Assembly (NCBI GenBank): GCA_020426505.1 | Contig: JAGQPX010000059.1 | Coordinates: forward strand, 16,588 to 80,587 | DNA from: Planctomycetaceae bacterium | Lineage (GTDB): Bacteria; Planctomycetota; Planctomycetia; Planctomycetales; Planctomycetaceae | Length of the DNA: 64,000 bases | Reading direction: 5' to 3' | Shown: one piece after another, positions 55,359 to 64,000 of the stretch | Layout of the letters: the number at the start of each line of letters is the position of its first letter | Numbering within the stretch: the stretch's first letter is position 1 | Position numbers and translations under genes: made by a program | The notes under the pieces: model-generated | What the model saw: the letters and a program-made list of their open reading frames with translations, nothing else | The model's database searches: none | What the model was told of the DNA's origin: nothing

Positions 55359-56609
55359 ATGAACGAGCCAGCTATCAAGCCCGAAGCGGGAGATACTCCG
55401 CTCCTGACCGCCGACGATGTGCGCGCTGCGGCGACGCGCATTTCCGGCGCCGTCGTGCGCACGCCGACGATGCACAGCAGGACGCTCAGCGAAATCACCG
55501 GCGCCGAGATTTACCTCAAGTTCGAGAATCAGCAGTTCACCGCCGCCTACAAGGAGCGCGGTGCTCTCAACGCCATGCTGATGATGGGCGGGGGCAGCGC
55601 CAATCGCGGCGTGATCGCCGCTTCGGCCGGCAACCATTCGCAGGGCCTGTCCTATCACGGCAGGCGACTTGGCCTGCCGGTGACGATCGTGATGCCGCGC
55701 ACCACTCCCACTGTGAAAGTGATGCAGACCGAAAGCGTCGGCGGAACGGTGGTGCTCGAAGGCGAGAATTACGACGAGGCCTACGCCCATGCCTGCCGGC
55801 TGGAGCACGAGCTCGGGCTGACGTTCGTCCATCCCTTCGACGATCCGCGCGTGGCCGCGGGGCAGGGGACGGTCGCCCTCGAAATGCTCGAGGACGTGCC
55901 GGAGATCGATACTCTGGCCATTCCGGTCGGCGGCGGCGGACTGGCCGCCGGCATGGGAACCATCGCGCGCGACATCAGGCCCGACATCAGGCTGATCGGC
56001 GTCGAGGCCGAACTTTTCCCTTCGATGTACAACCTGCTCAAGGGCGAGGACCGGCCGATCGGCGGCGATACGCTGGCCGAGGGTATTGCCGTGTTCGAGC
56101 CGGGCAAGTTCACCTCGAAGGTGCTGCAGGGCCTGCTCGACGATTTCGTCCTGGTAACCGAATCGCAGCTCGAACAGGCTCTGGCGCTGCTGCTGCAGAT
56201 CGAAAAGACCGTGGTCGAAGGCGCCGGCGCGGCCGGGCTCGCCGCAGTCCTTGCGCATCGCCAGCTGTTCGAGGGCCGCAAGGTCGGGATCGTCCTGTCG
56301 GGCGGGAACATCGATACGCGCCTGCTGGCGAACGTGCTGCTGCGCGACCTTGCCCGGTCCGGACGGCTGGCGCGCTTGCGGCTCTACATGCAGGACCGGC
56401 CAGGCTCCCTGTTCAAGGTCGCCAAGGTGTTCGACATGCACAATGTCAACATCATAGAAGTCTCGCACCAGCGCATCTTCACGCATCTGCCCGCCAAGGG
56501 GCTGGTCACCGACATCGAATGCGAAGCGCGCGACAAGGAGCAGCTGGAAGCGCTGGTAACCGCGCTCAGGGGCGAAGGTTTCGAAGTCAGCCAGGTCGAG
56601 CTTAACTGA
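55359..56609 (+). CDS. ilvA: Threonine ammonia-lyase with ACT domain
   Basis: This PLP enzyme turns threonine into 2-oxobutanoate for isoleucine synthesis. The 416-residue protein has the PLP lysine in FTAAYKERGALN, the SAGNHSQG loop, the GGGGLAAGMGTIA glycine loop and a C-terminal ACT domain (RLRLYMQDRPGSLFKVAKVF... to the end). One short ACT domain puts it in the TdcB-like group found in alphaproteobacteria. The start at 55359 is chosen for family length; the open frame goes up to 55287. Confidence 0.92.
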   Translation: MNEPAIKPEAGDTPLLTADDVRAAATRISGAVVRTPTMHSRTLSEITGAEIYLKFENQQFTAAYKERGALNAMLMMGGGSANRGVIAASAGNHSQGLSYHGRRLGLPVTIVMPRTTPTVKVMQTESVGGTVVLEGENYDEAYAHACRLEHELGLTFVHPFDDPRVAAGQGTVALEMLEDVPEIDTLAIPVGGGGLAAGMGTIARDIRPDIRLIGVEAELFPSMYNLLKGEDRPIGGDTLAEGIAVFEPGKFTSKVLQGLLDDFVLVTESQLEQALALLLQIEKTVVEGAGAAGLAAVLAHRQLFEGRKVGIVLSGGNIDTRLLANVLLRDLARSGRLARLRLYMQDRPGSLFKVAKVFDMHNVNIIEVSHQRIFTHLPAKGLVTDIECEARDKEQLEALVTALRGEGFEVSQVELN

Positions 56610-56786
56610 CGCTCGCGCCACCGCCTCAGGGCGGGACAATCTTCGCCACAGGCACGCGGCTGTGCAAAATAAGTCTCCATTAACCGCAATTCTTGGTTAA
56701 AAGACTTTCAACGCGCGGGTGGGGTATGCATAGTTGCGCGTGAGCCCAGAAACGTATGCAAGACAGGAAGAGGACGCGAAACGCCC

Positions 56787-57644
56787 GTGACTGCACCCGT
56801 TCGCTTTCCCCGGTTTTTCGTAACCAGCCCGGCACCGTGCCCCTATCTGCCGGGCAAGGCCGAGCGGAAGGTTTTCACCGAGTTGAAGGGGCCGCACGCG
56901 GATTCGCTGAACGACGCGCTTGGCCGGATCGGCTTCCGCCGCAGCCAGACCGTCGCTTATCGCCCGTCATGCATCGGCTGTTCGGCCTGCGTTTCGGTCC
57001 GCGTCGTCTCCGACGAATTTGCGCCATCCTCCACCCAGAAGCGGAACCTCAAGCGCAATGGCGACCTCGTCGCCACGATTTGCGAGCCCTGGTCGACGTC
57101 CGAGCAGTTTGAACTGCTGCAGCGCTATCTCGGCGTGCGCCATCCCGGCGGCGGGATGACGACCATGGACGACGTGGATTTCGCCGACATGGTCGAGCAT
57201 ACGCCTGTGACGAGCTGGATCATCGAATATCGCGAACCTTCCGAGGACGGCGTGACGCCGGGCCGGCTGGTCGGCGCCTGCCTCACCGACCGGCAGGGCG
57301 ACGGGTTGTCGATGATCTACAGCTTCTACGATCCCGATCACGAAAGCCGCTCCGGGCTGGGTAACTACATCATCCTCGATCATATCCGCCGTGCGGCGGA
57401 GATGGGCCTGCCCTATGTCTATCTCGGCTACTGGGTCGAAGGCTCCCCGCGCATGCAGTACAAGGTGCGCTATCGCCCGCTGGAGCGCCTTACGCGCGAC
57501 GGCTGGGAGCTCATCCCGGCCGAAGAGCAGGACCGCCTGATCGCGAACGCCGCCAACCAGCGCCGCGACGAGTCTCCCGCTCTGGAAGGCAGCGCCAAGG
57601 ACGGGGTTCCGGGCGTGCAGGAGCACTACAAGTTCGTAGGCTAG
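56787..57644 (+). CDS. bpt: Aspartate/glutamate leucyltransferase
   Basis: Bpt adds leucine to N-terminal Asp or Glu of proteins, marking them for ClpS-ClpAP degradation. The 285-residue protein has [41 protein letters not shown] and [27 protein letters not shown]. The C-terminal 30 residues exceed the usual length. It starts with GTG; no good Shine-Dalgarno was found. Confidence 0.93.
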   Translation: MTAPVRFPRFFVTSPAPCPYLPGKAERKVFTELKGPHADSLNDALGRIGFRRSQTVAYRPSCIGCSACVSVRVVSDEFAPSSTQKRNLKRNGDLVATICEPWSTSEQFELLQRYLGVRHPGGGMTTMDDVDFADMVEHTPVTSWIIEYREPSEDGVTPGRLVGACLTDRQGDGLSMIYSFYDPDHESRSGLGNYIILDHIRRAAEMGLPYVYLGYWVEGSPRMQYKVRYRPLERLTRDGWELIPAEEQDRLIANAANQRRDESPALEGSAKDGVPGVQEHYKFVG

Positions 57645-57671
57645 GGGCGGAACGCCCGGCTTGGCGCGTGC

Positions 57672-58220
57672 TCAGCTTGCCGTCAGTGCGAAGAACCTGT
57701 CGAGAATACCGGCAATCTCCTCTGCCGTCTTGTCGGGGGCCTTGCCCAGCCACCAGGTCAGCACGTCCAGGGTGACGCCGCACATGATGGTCGCGCTTAT
57801 CTCCGGGGGTAGCCATTCCATCACGGTGGGCCACTGATCGAATCGCATTTCGACCTGGCTGACGAAGAGCTGCCTGATGTTTCCGGCGGCGCCGCCCGCC
57901 AGCAACGCCCGCCACAGACGTTCGTTCTCATGGACGTGTTCGCACATCGTCAGCGTCGATGCATGGCTGCTTTCAGTCGAGAACATCGGCAGCGTGAGAT
58001 CGAGCAGCGCCGAGATCTCGTCGTCGGCGAGATCCGAAAGCAACGCCTCCTTGTCCGGGTAGTGCCTGAAGAAGGTCGTATAGGCGATGTCCGCCTCGTT
58101 CGAGATGTCGCGAATCGTGATCTGCTCGAACGGCTTGTCGAGAAGCAGGTGTTGCAGGGCCAGCCGCAGCGCCTTGCGGGTCTTCCGGATGCGCCGGTCA
58201 GGCTGAGTGACGGTATTCAA
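57672..58220 (-). CDS. TetR-family regulator
   Basis: The 182-residue protein has a helix-turn-helix near residues 29-55 (ITIRDISNEADIAYTTFFRHYPDKEALL), typical of TetR repressors, and an all-helical ligand domain. It is divergent from the four-gene membrane cluster at 58394-60835 and the 173 bases between them probably hold its operator, so it likely controls that cluster. The ligand is unknown. Confidence 0.85.
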   Translation of the reverse strand: MNTVTQPDRRIRKTRKALRLALQHLLLDKPFEQITIRDISNEADIAYTTFFRHYPDKEALLSDLADDEISALLDLTLPMFSTESSHASTLTMCEHVHENERLWRALLAGGAAGNIRQLFVSQVEMRFDQWPTVMEWLPPEISATIMCGVTLDVLTWWLGKAPDKTAEEIAGILDRFFALTAS

Positions 58221-58393
58221 GGGGTCGTCTCCGAAAGGCTAGTCTCATTCCGCAGGTGCGAACTCGCCATAGAAGCGGCCCAACCGATTGGGAAGTCGAA
58301 GTAAGAAAAGCTACACTGTGTCCGTTATAGGATTACATGTTGCATTAACCAAGCAGGAGCGTTAGTCCATCCGTGAAGGGAGAGGGTGGACCA

Positions 58394-59098
58394 ATGTCAA
58401 AGAGCTTGCAGGACATATTGCTGGGCTCCGTCCCGGTTGTCGGCCTCATCTGGATCGCCGCATTTCTGGTGTTCCCGGGGATCACTCCGATGTCGCCGCA
58501 GATGACGGCGGCGGACGTGGCCAGCTTCTATTCGGACCCGGACAACGCCACGAACGTGCGGTACAGCATGATCGTATTCAACTGGTTCGAAATAGGCATG
58601 GTGCCGCTCTATGCGGCGATCGCGGTGCTCATGCAGCGCATGTCCCACCGCAGCGGTCCGCTGTCGTATGTCTACCTCGCAGCGACGCTGAGCAGCGCGT
58701 GCCTGTTCGCCGCCGCCAACTGTTTCTGGATCGTCGCGGCCTATCGTCCGGACCGGGCTCCGGAAGCGATGCAGCTTCTCAGTGATCTTGGCTGGATCTG
58801 CTTCATCGTCCCGACCGGCTTCCTGATCGCGCAGAACCTGACCGTGGCGTTCGCGGTCTACCTCGACAAGCAGGTCACGCCGGTCTTCCCGACCTGGGTA
58901 GGGCACTTCAACATCCTTGCGGCGCTCGCCTTCGTCCCCGCGGCCTTTGCGGCCACATCGCTCGAAGGGCCGCTGGCCTGGGACGGCGCGCTGTCGTTCG
59001 ATCTCAGGATCTGGTCGTTCGCCATCTACAACCTGGTGATGTTCCTGGTCGCCTGGAATGCGCGGCATCGCATGCTCGAGGAAGGGGAACCGGCATGA
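58394..59098 (+). CDS. Six-helix membrane protein, first of an orphan oxidase-like cluster
   Basis: The 234-residue protein has about six hydrophobic helices (SVPVVGLIWIAAFLVFPG, FNWFEIGMVPLYAAIAVLM, YLAATLSSACLFAAANCFWIV, WICFIVPTGFLIAQNLTVAFAV and two more). I recognise no family. The phrases ADVASFYSDPDN and PLAWDGALSFD have counterparts in the next protein, so the two are likely paralogs. GGGAGAGGG precedes the ATG at 58394. Confidence 0.7.
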   Translation: MSKSLQDILLGSVPVVGLIWIAAFLVFPGITPMSPQMTAADVASFYSDPDNATNVRYSMIVFNWFEIGMVPLYAAIAVLMQRMSHRSGPLSYVYLAATLSSACLFAAANCFWIVAAYRPDRAPEAMQLLSDLGWICFIVPTGFLIAQNLTVAFAVYLDKQVTPVFPTWVGHFNILAALAFVPAAFAATSLEGPLAWDGALSFDLRIWSFAIYNLVMFLVAWNARHRMLEEGEPA

Positions 59099-59934
59099 CC
59101 GCATCGCCTCCCCCGATACCGAGCGGCTATCTCGCCAAGATAGCCTGGCACTGGCGGCACAACCCCAAGGCAGACCTGTGGATCGCGTGGTTCAGCATCC
59201 CCATCGCCTACAACATCATGGGGATCTGCTATTTCACGCTGACGCACATGATGCCGCCGCCCACTGCGACCAAGTCACAGGCCGAAGTGGTCGAATTCCT
59301 CACCAGTTTCAGCGACCAGATCCGTGTCGGCTTCGGCGTCATGATGATCTCGCTGGGCTTCCTGGTCTGGGCCAACGGCCTGATCGGCTGGCTGATCATG
59401 CGGATGCAGGTGCCCTACGCCAAGGCCTGGGGACTCGCCTATATGGTGGCGATGTGCGGGGGCAGCCTGACTGGCGCCTACATGAGCGGGTTCACCCTTT
59501 CGCTCGCCGCGATGCGGCCCGATCGCGATCCGGAGTATTCGCAGCTCCTCTACGACGTCACCTATCTGTCGTTCGACGGCACGATGGGATTCTTCCTGTT
59601 CGGCAGCCTGATCTGGACCGTCGTCATCCTCACCGACAAGAGCCGCATCTTTCCGAAGTGGTTCGGCTATACCTGCATCTGGAACTTCACCACGGAGTTC
59701 CTCGTCAGCACGGCGATGATCACCCAGGACGGCCCGTTCGCATGGGACGGGACGATCGCGTTCTACATCGATACCGTCGTCTACATCTTCTGGCAGATCA
59801 TCTACGCGATCGTGCTGTTCTACGCGATCAGGCGCGTCGACGTGCCGATGGACGGATTCCGCCGCGCACGGTCGGGCAACGTCCCGCAGGCGCAACCTGA
59901 AATCGGGGCGTCACTCGCGCCGCAGGCCACCTGA
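59095..59934 (+). CDS. Six-helix membrane protein, paralog of the preceding gene
   Basis: The 279-residue protein has about six helices (AWFSIPIAYNIMGICYFTL, QIRVGFGVMMISLGFLVWANGLIGWLIM, AYMVAMCGGSLTGAYMSGF, and others). The phrases AEVVEFLTSFSD and PFAWDGTIAFY align with the first protein of the cluster. It overlaps that gene by ATGA. The function is unknown. Confidence 0.7.
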   Translation: MTASPPPIPSGYLAKIAWHWRHNPKADLWIAWFSIPIAYNIMGICYFTLTHMMPPPTATKSQAEVVEFLTSFSDQIRVGFGVMMISLGFLVWANGLIGWLIMRMQVPYAKAWGLAYMVAMCGGSLTGAYMSGFTLSLAAMRPDRDPEYSQLLYDVTYLSFDGTMGFFLFGSLIWTVVILTDKSRIFPKWFGYTCIWNFTTEFLVSTAMITQDGPFAWDGTIAFYIDTVVYIFWQIIYAIVLFYAIRRVDVPMDGFRRARSGNVPQAQPEIGASLAPQAT

Positions 59935-59947
59935 GGAGGCGCTGGTC

Positions 59948-60559
59948 ATGGCAAGCAAGTCTCCCGACAGCCCACTCGAAATGAGCGAGGCCGAGGCGGC
60001 CAGAATCGAACGGCACGACGAGAATCCGCTCGACGGCATCTGGATATTCATCGTCGGTGACCTGTTCATCTTCGGCAGCTACTTCGTGACCTATGCGCTG
60101 TGGCGCCACTGGTACAGCGAGGAGTTCATCGCCAGCCAGCAGGTGCTGAGCCAGGGCTTCGGCATCTTCAACACGCTGGTACTGCTGGCCAGCTCCTGGT
60201 TCGTGGCTGCGGCGATCCGCGCCCAGCGCGCCGGGGATTACGATGCCGCCGGCCGGCTGACCCTGCTGACCATGGGGTGGGGGCTGACCTTCGTCGTCTC
60301 GAAGCTCACCGAGTGGGTCATCAAGATCCGGGAAGGCTACACCTTCACCTCGGACATGTTCTTCCAGTTCTACTATTTCATGACCGGGGTTCATATCCTG
60401 CACGTCCTGTTCGGCATGCTCGCGCTCCTGCGCCTCTATGTCGAGGTGAAGGACCCGGTCTGCCGCAACAACGACACCGCCGAATCCTGTGCGGCGTTCT
60501 GGCACATGGTCGACCTGCTCTGGCTGGTCATTTTCGCACTCATGTACCTGATGAGGTAA
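59948..60559 (+). CDS. Heme-copper oxidase subunit III-like protein (NorE-like)
   Basis: The 203-residue protein has five helices in the order expected for oxidase subunit III: DGIWIFIVGDLFIFGSYFVTYALW, LSQGFGIFNTLVLLASSWFVAAAIR, LLTMGWGLTFVVSKLTEWVIKI, FFQFYYFMTGVHILHVLFGMLALLRLY and CAAFWHMVDLLWLVIFALMYLM. Subunit III normally supports subunit I, but no subunit I or II is near, as with NorE of nitric oxide reductase loci. It is followed three bases later by the subunit IV-like gene. Confidence 0.82.
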   Translation: MASKSPDSPLEMSEAEAARIERHDENPLDGIWIFIVGDLFIFGSYFVTYALWRHWYSEEFIASQQVLSQGFGIFNTLVLLASSWFVAAAIRAQRAGDYDAAGRLTLLTMGWGLTFVVSKLTEWVIKIREGYTFTSDMFFQFYYFMTGVHILHVLFGMLALLRLYVEVKDPVCRNNDTAESCAAFWHMVDLLWLVIFALMYLMR

Positions 60560-60562
60560 GCC

Positions 60563-60835
60563 ATGAATTATCTCTTCAAGGATCGACTGGCGCTGGTCTG
60601 GATCGGCCTTACGATCCTGACCTATGTTTCCTGGCAGCTGAGCGCATGGCGCCAGCAGGAGATACAGGTGGATCTCGCCGTATCGATGACGGTCATCGTC
60701 CTGGCCGTGATCAAGGCGCGTTTCGTGCTGCGCATCTTCATGGAGATCGGCCACGCCTCGCGATGGCTGCACATCCTCAGCGACGTCTGGGTCGTGGGGC
60801 TGCCCATCGCACTCCTTGTCGCCCTGACCTGGTGA
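60563..60835 (+). CDS. Cytochrome c oxidase subunit IV-like small membrane protein (NorF-like)
   Basis: The 90-residue protein has three helices (LALVWIGLTILTYVSWQL, DLAVSMTVIVLAVIKARFVLRIF, HILSDVWVVGLPIALLVALTW). The AVIKARFVLRIFMEI segment is typical of the prokaryotic oxidase subunit IV family that includes NorF. It closes the four-gene cluster and converges on asd. Confidence 0.8.
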   Translation: MNYLFKDRLALVWIGLTILTYVSWQLSAWRQQEIQVDLAVSMTVIVLAVIKARFVLRIFMEIGHASRWLHILSDVWVVGLPIALLVALTW

Positions 60836-60884
60836 CCGGCTGCGCCGCCGCCCTCGCTCCGCGGCGCAACCGGTTCGGTCCGTC

Positions 60885-62196
<1,312 letters not shown>

Positions 62197-62232
62197 GCAA
62201 GAAAAAGGGCGCCCGGATCGCTCCGGACGCCC
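62197..62232 (-). terminator. Rho-independent terminator of glnA
   Basis: On the minus strand a stem of 11 base pairs with one mismatch (62222-62232 with 62207-62217, loop of four) is followed by TTTTT. It starts 26 bases past the glnA stop. Confidence 0.85.
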
Positions 62233-62257
62233 TTCTCGGTGATCTGTTCGGCGGGGA

Positions 62258-63667
62258 TCAGGCGCTGTAGTACATGTCGAACTCGACCGGAGACGGCGTG
62301 GTCTCGAAGCGCAGCTGCTCTTCCCACTTGAGTTCGCAATAGGCTTCGATCTGGTCCTTGGAGAACACATCGCCCTTGAGCAGGAACTCGTAATCCTGCT
62401 CGACCGCTTCGAGCGCTTCGCGGAGCGAGCCGCAAACGGTCGGAACTTCGGCGAGCTCTGCCGGCGGCAGGTCGTAGAGGTTCTTGTCCATGGCGTCGCC
62501 CGGATGCATCTTGTTGGTGATGCCGTCGAGGCCCGCCATCAGAAGCGCCGAGAAGGCCAGGTACGGGTTGGCCAGCGGATCGGGGAAACGGAATTCCACG
62601 CGGCGGGACTTGGCGCCCGAGCCGTAGGGGATACGGCAGGAGGCCGAGCGGTTGCGGGCGGAATAGGCCAGCAGCACGGGAGCCTCGAAGCCCGGCACCA
62701 GGCGCTTGTAGCTGTTGGTGGTCGGGTTGGTGAAGGCGTTGAGCGCCTTGGCGTGCTTGATGACGCCGCCGATGAAGTGGAGGCAGGTGTCCGAAAGACC
62801 GGCATAACCGTTGCCGGCGAAAGTCGGCTTGTCTTCCTTCCAGATCGACATGTGGGTGTGCATGCCGGAGCCGTTATCTTCCTTGATCGGCTTGGGCATG
62901 AAAGTCGCCGTCTTGCCATAGGCCTGGGCGACCATCTGCACCACGTACTTGTAGATCTGCACGCGGTCGGCTGTCTGGGTCAGCGTCCCGAAGGTGAGGC
63001 CGAGTTCGCTCTGCGCGGCCGCAACTTCGTGGTGGTGCTTGTCCATCGGCAGGCCCATCTCGAGCATGGTCGAGACCATTTCGGCGCGGATATCCATGCT
63101 GCTGTCGACGGGCGGGACGGGAAAGTAGCCGCCCTTGGCGCGCGGACGGTGGGCCAGATTGCCCGTATCGTATTCCTTCTCGGTGTTGCCGGGAAGTTCG
63201 ATATCGTCGATCTTGTAGCCGCTGCCGGTGTAGCCGTCATAGAAACGGACATCGTCGAACATGAAGAATTCGGGTTCCGGACCGACATAGACGGCGTCGC
63301 CGAAGCCGGCCGACTTGACAAAGGCTTCGGCACGCTTCGCGGTCGAGCGCGGATCGCGGGCGTAAAGCGAGCCGTCGGAGGGCTCGACGATATCGCAGAA
63401 GACCGCGAGCATCGGCGTGGCCGAGAACGGGTCGGGATAGACCGCTTCCAGATCCGGCTTGAGGATCATGTCGGATTCGTTGATCGTCTTCCAGCCTTCG
63501 ATCGACGATCCGTCGAACATGAGCCCATCTTCCAACTCGTCCTCGCCCAGCGGCCCGGCGCACATCTGGAGGTGCTGCCACTTGCCCTTGGGGTCGGTGA
63601 ACCGAAGGTCAACCCATTCGATTTCCTCGTCCTTGATGCGCTTCAGGATGTCCTTTGCACTAGCCAT
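62258..63667 (-). CDS. glnA: Glutamine synthetase, type I
   Basis: GlnA makes glutamine from glutamate, ammonia and ATP. The 469-residue protein begins [32 protein letters not shown] and shows the ATP and metal motifs [31 protein letters not shown] and [17 protein letters not shown] near residue 395 contains the tyrosine that GlnE adenylylates, so it is the GSI-beta type. It lies downstream of glnB, likely in one operon, with a terminator 26 bases later. Confidence 0.97.
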   Translation of the reverse strand: MASAKDILKRIKDEEIEWVDLRFTDPKGKWQHLQMCAGPLGEDELEDGLMFDGSSIEGWKTINESDMILKPDLEAVYPDPFSATPMLAVFCDIVEPSDGSLYARDPRSTAKRAEAFVKSAGFGDAVYVGPEPEFFMFDDVRFYDGYTGSGYKIDDIELPGNTEKEYDTGNLAHRPRAKGGYFPVPPVDSSMDIRAEMVSTMLEMGLPMDKHHHEVAAAQSELGLTFGTLTQTADRVQIYKYVVQMVAQAYGKTATFMPKPIKEDNGSGMHTHMSIWKEDKPTFAGNGYAGLSDTCLHFIGGVIKHAKALNAFTNPTTNSYKRLVPGFEAPVLLAYSARNRSASCRIPYGSGAKSRRVEFRFPDPLANPYLAFSALLMAGLDGITNKMHPGDAMDKNLYDLPPAELAEVPTVCGSLREALEAVEQDYEFLLKGDVFSKDQIEAYCELKWEEQLRFETTPSPVEFDMYYSA

Positions 63668-63812
63668 TACCGTCGTTCTCCAGAATTGTCCTTCCGTTGC
63701 CGGAAGAAGCTAGGGGTTGATGGGTATTTCAGGAACTGGGCCTGGCCCCCACGAAGGCCCGTTCCCGCTTGCCGGAACAGGGGCGCTTGCGGCGCCACTG
63801 CACCGGCTGAAT

Positions 63813-64000
<188 letters not shown>

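Noticed and set aside
55274..56639. Long frames over ilvA on both strands
   Set aside because: One plus-strand frame and one minus-strand frame shadow ilvA, whose PLP and ACT motifs decide the coding frame.

Overview
The window reads as two different bacterial genomes joined inside one gene. Bases 1 to about 44,550 look like a planctomycete: moderate GC, an exosortase of the kind found in Planctomycetes, a PmoA-like (DUF6807) protein, large secreted repeat proteins, and RicT, KdsA and DUF502 genes. Bases from about 44,550 to 64,000 look like a sphingomonad alphaproteobacterium, close to Erythrobacteraceae or Novosphingobium: visibly higher GC, and the order argS, SPOR protein, nagZ, scpA, scpB, tatA, tatB, tatC, then ilvA, bpt, asd, glnA and glnB. 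Spot counts of single 60-base lines at 30,001 and 50,041 give about 53% and 65% GC. The join lies in miaB at the codons of the radical-SAM cluster motif, the most conserved stretch of the gene. A chimeric assembly is the simplest explanation, so statements linking the two halves should not be trusted.

Planctomycete part: an ABC-2 permease cut by the left edge; proS; a KaiC/RecA-like ATPase; a secreted repeat protein; three tandem tatA/E-type genes; a PQQ-propeller protein; a HEAT-repeat protein. A surface block follows at 11.5-18.4 kb with an inverse-autotransporter-like barrel carrying a beta-helix, an exosortase, a TPR membrane protein and a small Tyr/Gly/Pro-rich secreted protein. Then come a methyltransferase, glycosyltransferase and PmoA-like operon; a scramblase-like protein; a xylanase-like hydrolase; purC; a HAD-fold protein lacking its nucleophile; mog, a DUF1499 gene, hemC, a DUF502 gene and comF; and a long plus-strand run (ricT, sugar isomerase, lipoprotein, Trm112-like protein, secreted methyltransferase, enolase-superfamily epimerase, HAD hydrolase, kdsA, transglutaminase-like lipoprotein, SBF transporter). 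It ends with a minus-strand operon of two proteins with possible arrestin-like folds plus an ATPase, and a GNAT gene overlapping miaB.

Alphaproteobacterial part: a phosphotransferase, argS with an odd AT-rich codon patch near its end, envelope and chromosome genes (SPOR, nagZ, scpAB), a complete tatABC operon, an amidohydrolase that seems to have lost nearly all metal ligands, a beta-hydroxyacid dehydrogenase, ilvA, bpt, a TetR regulator facing a four-gene membrane cluster with oxidase subunit III and IV-like proteins but no subunit I, asd with a problematic 5' end, and glnA-glnB cut by the right edge.

I saw no tRNA, rRNA, CRISPR array, prophage or insertion-sequence transposase. The points most worth following are the miaB junction, the degenerate amidohydrolase, the arrestin-like/ATPase operon, the orphan oxidase-like cluster and the beta-barrel/beta-helix plus exosortase block.
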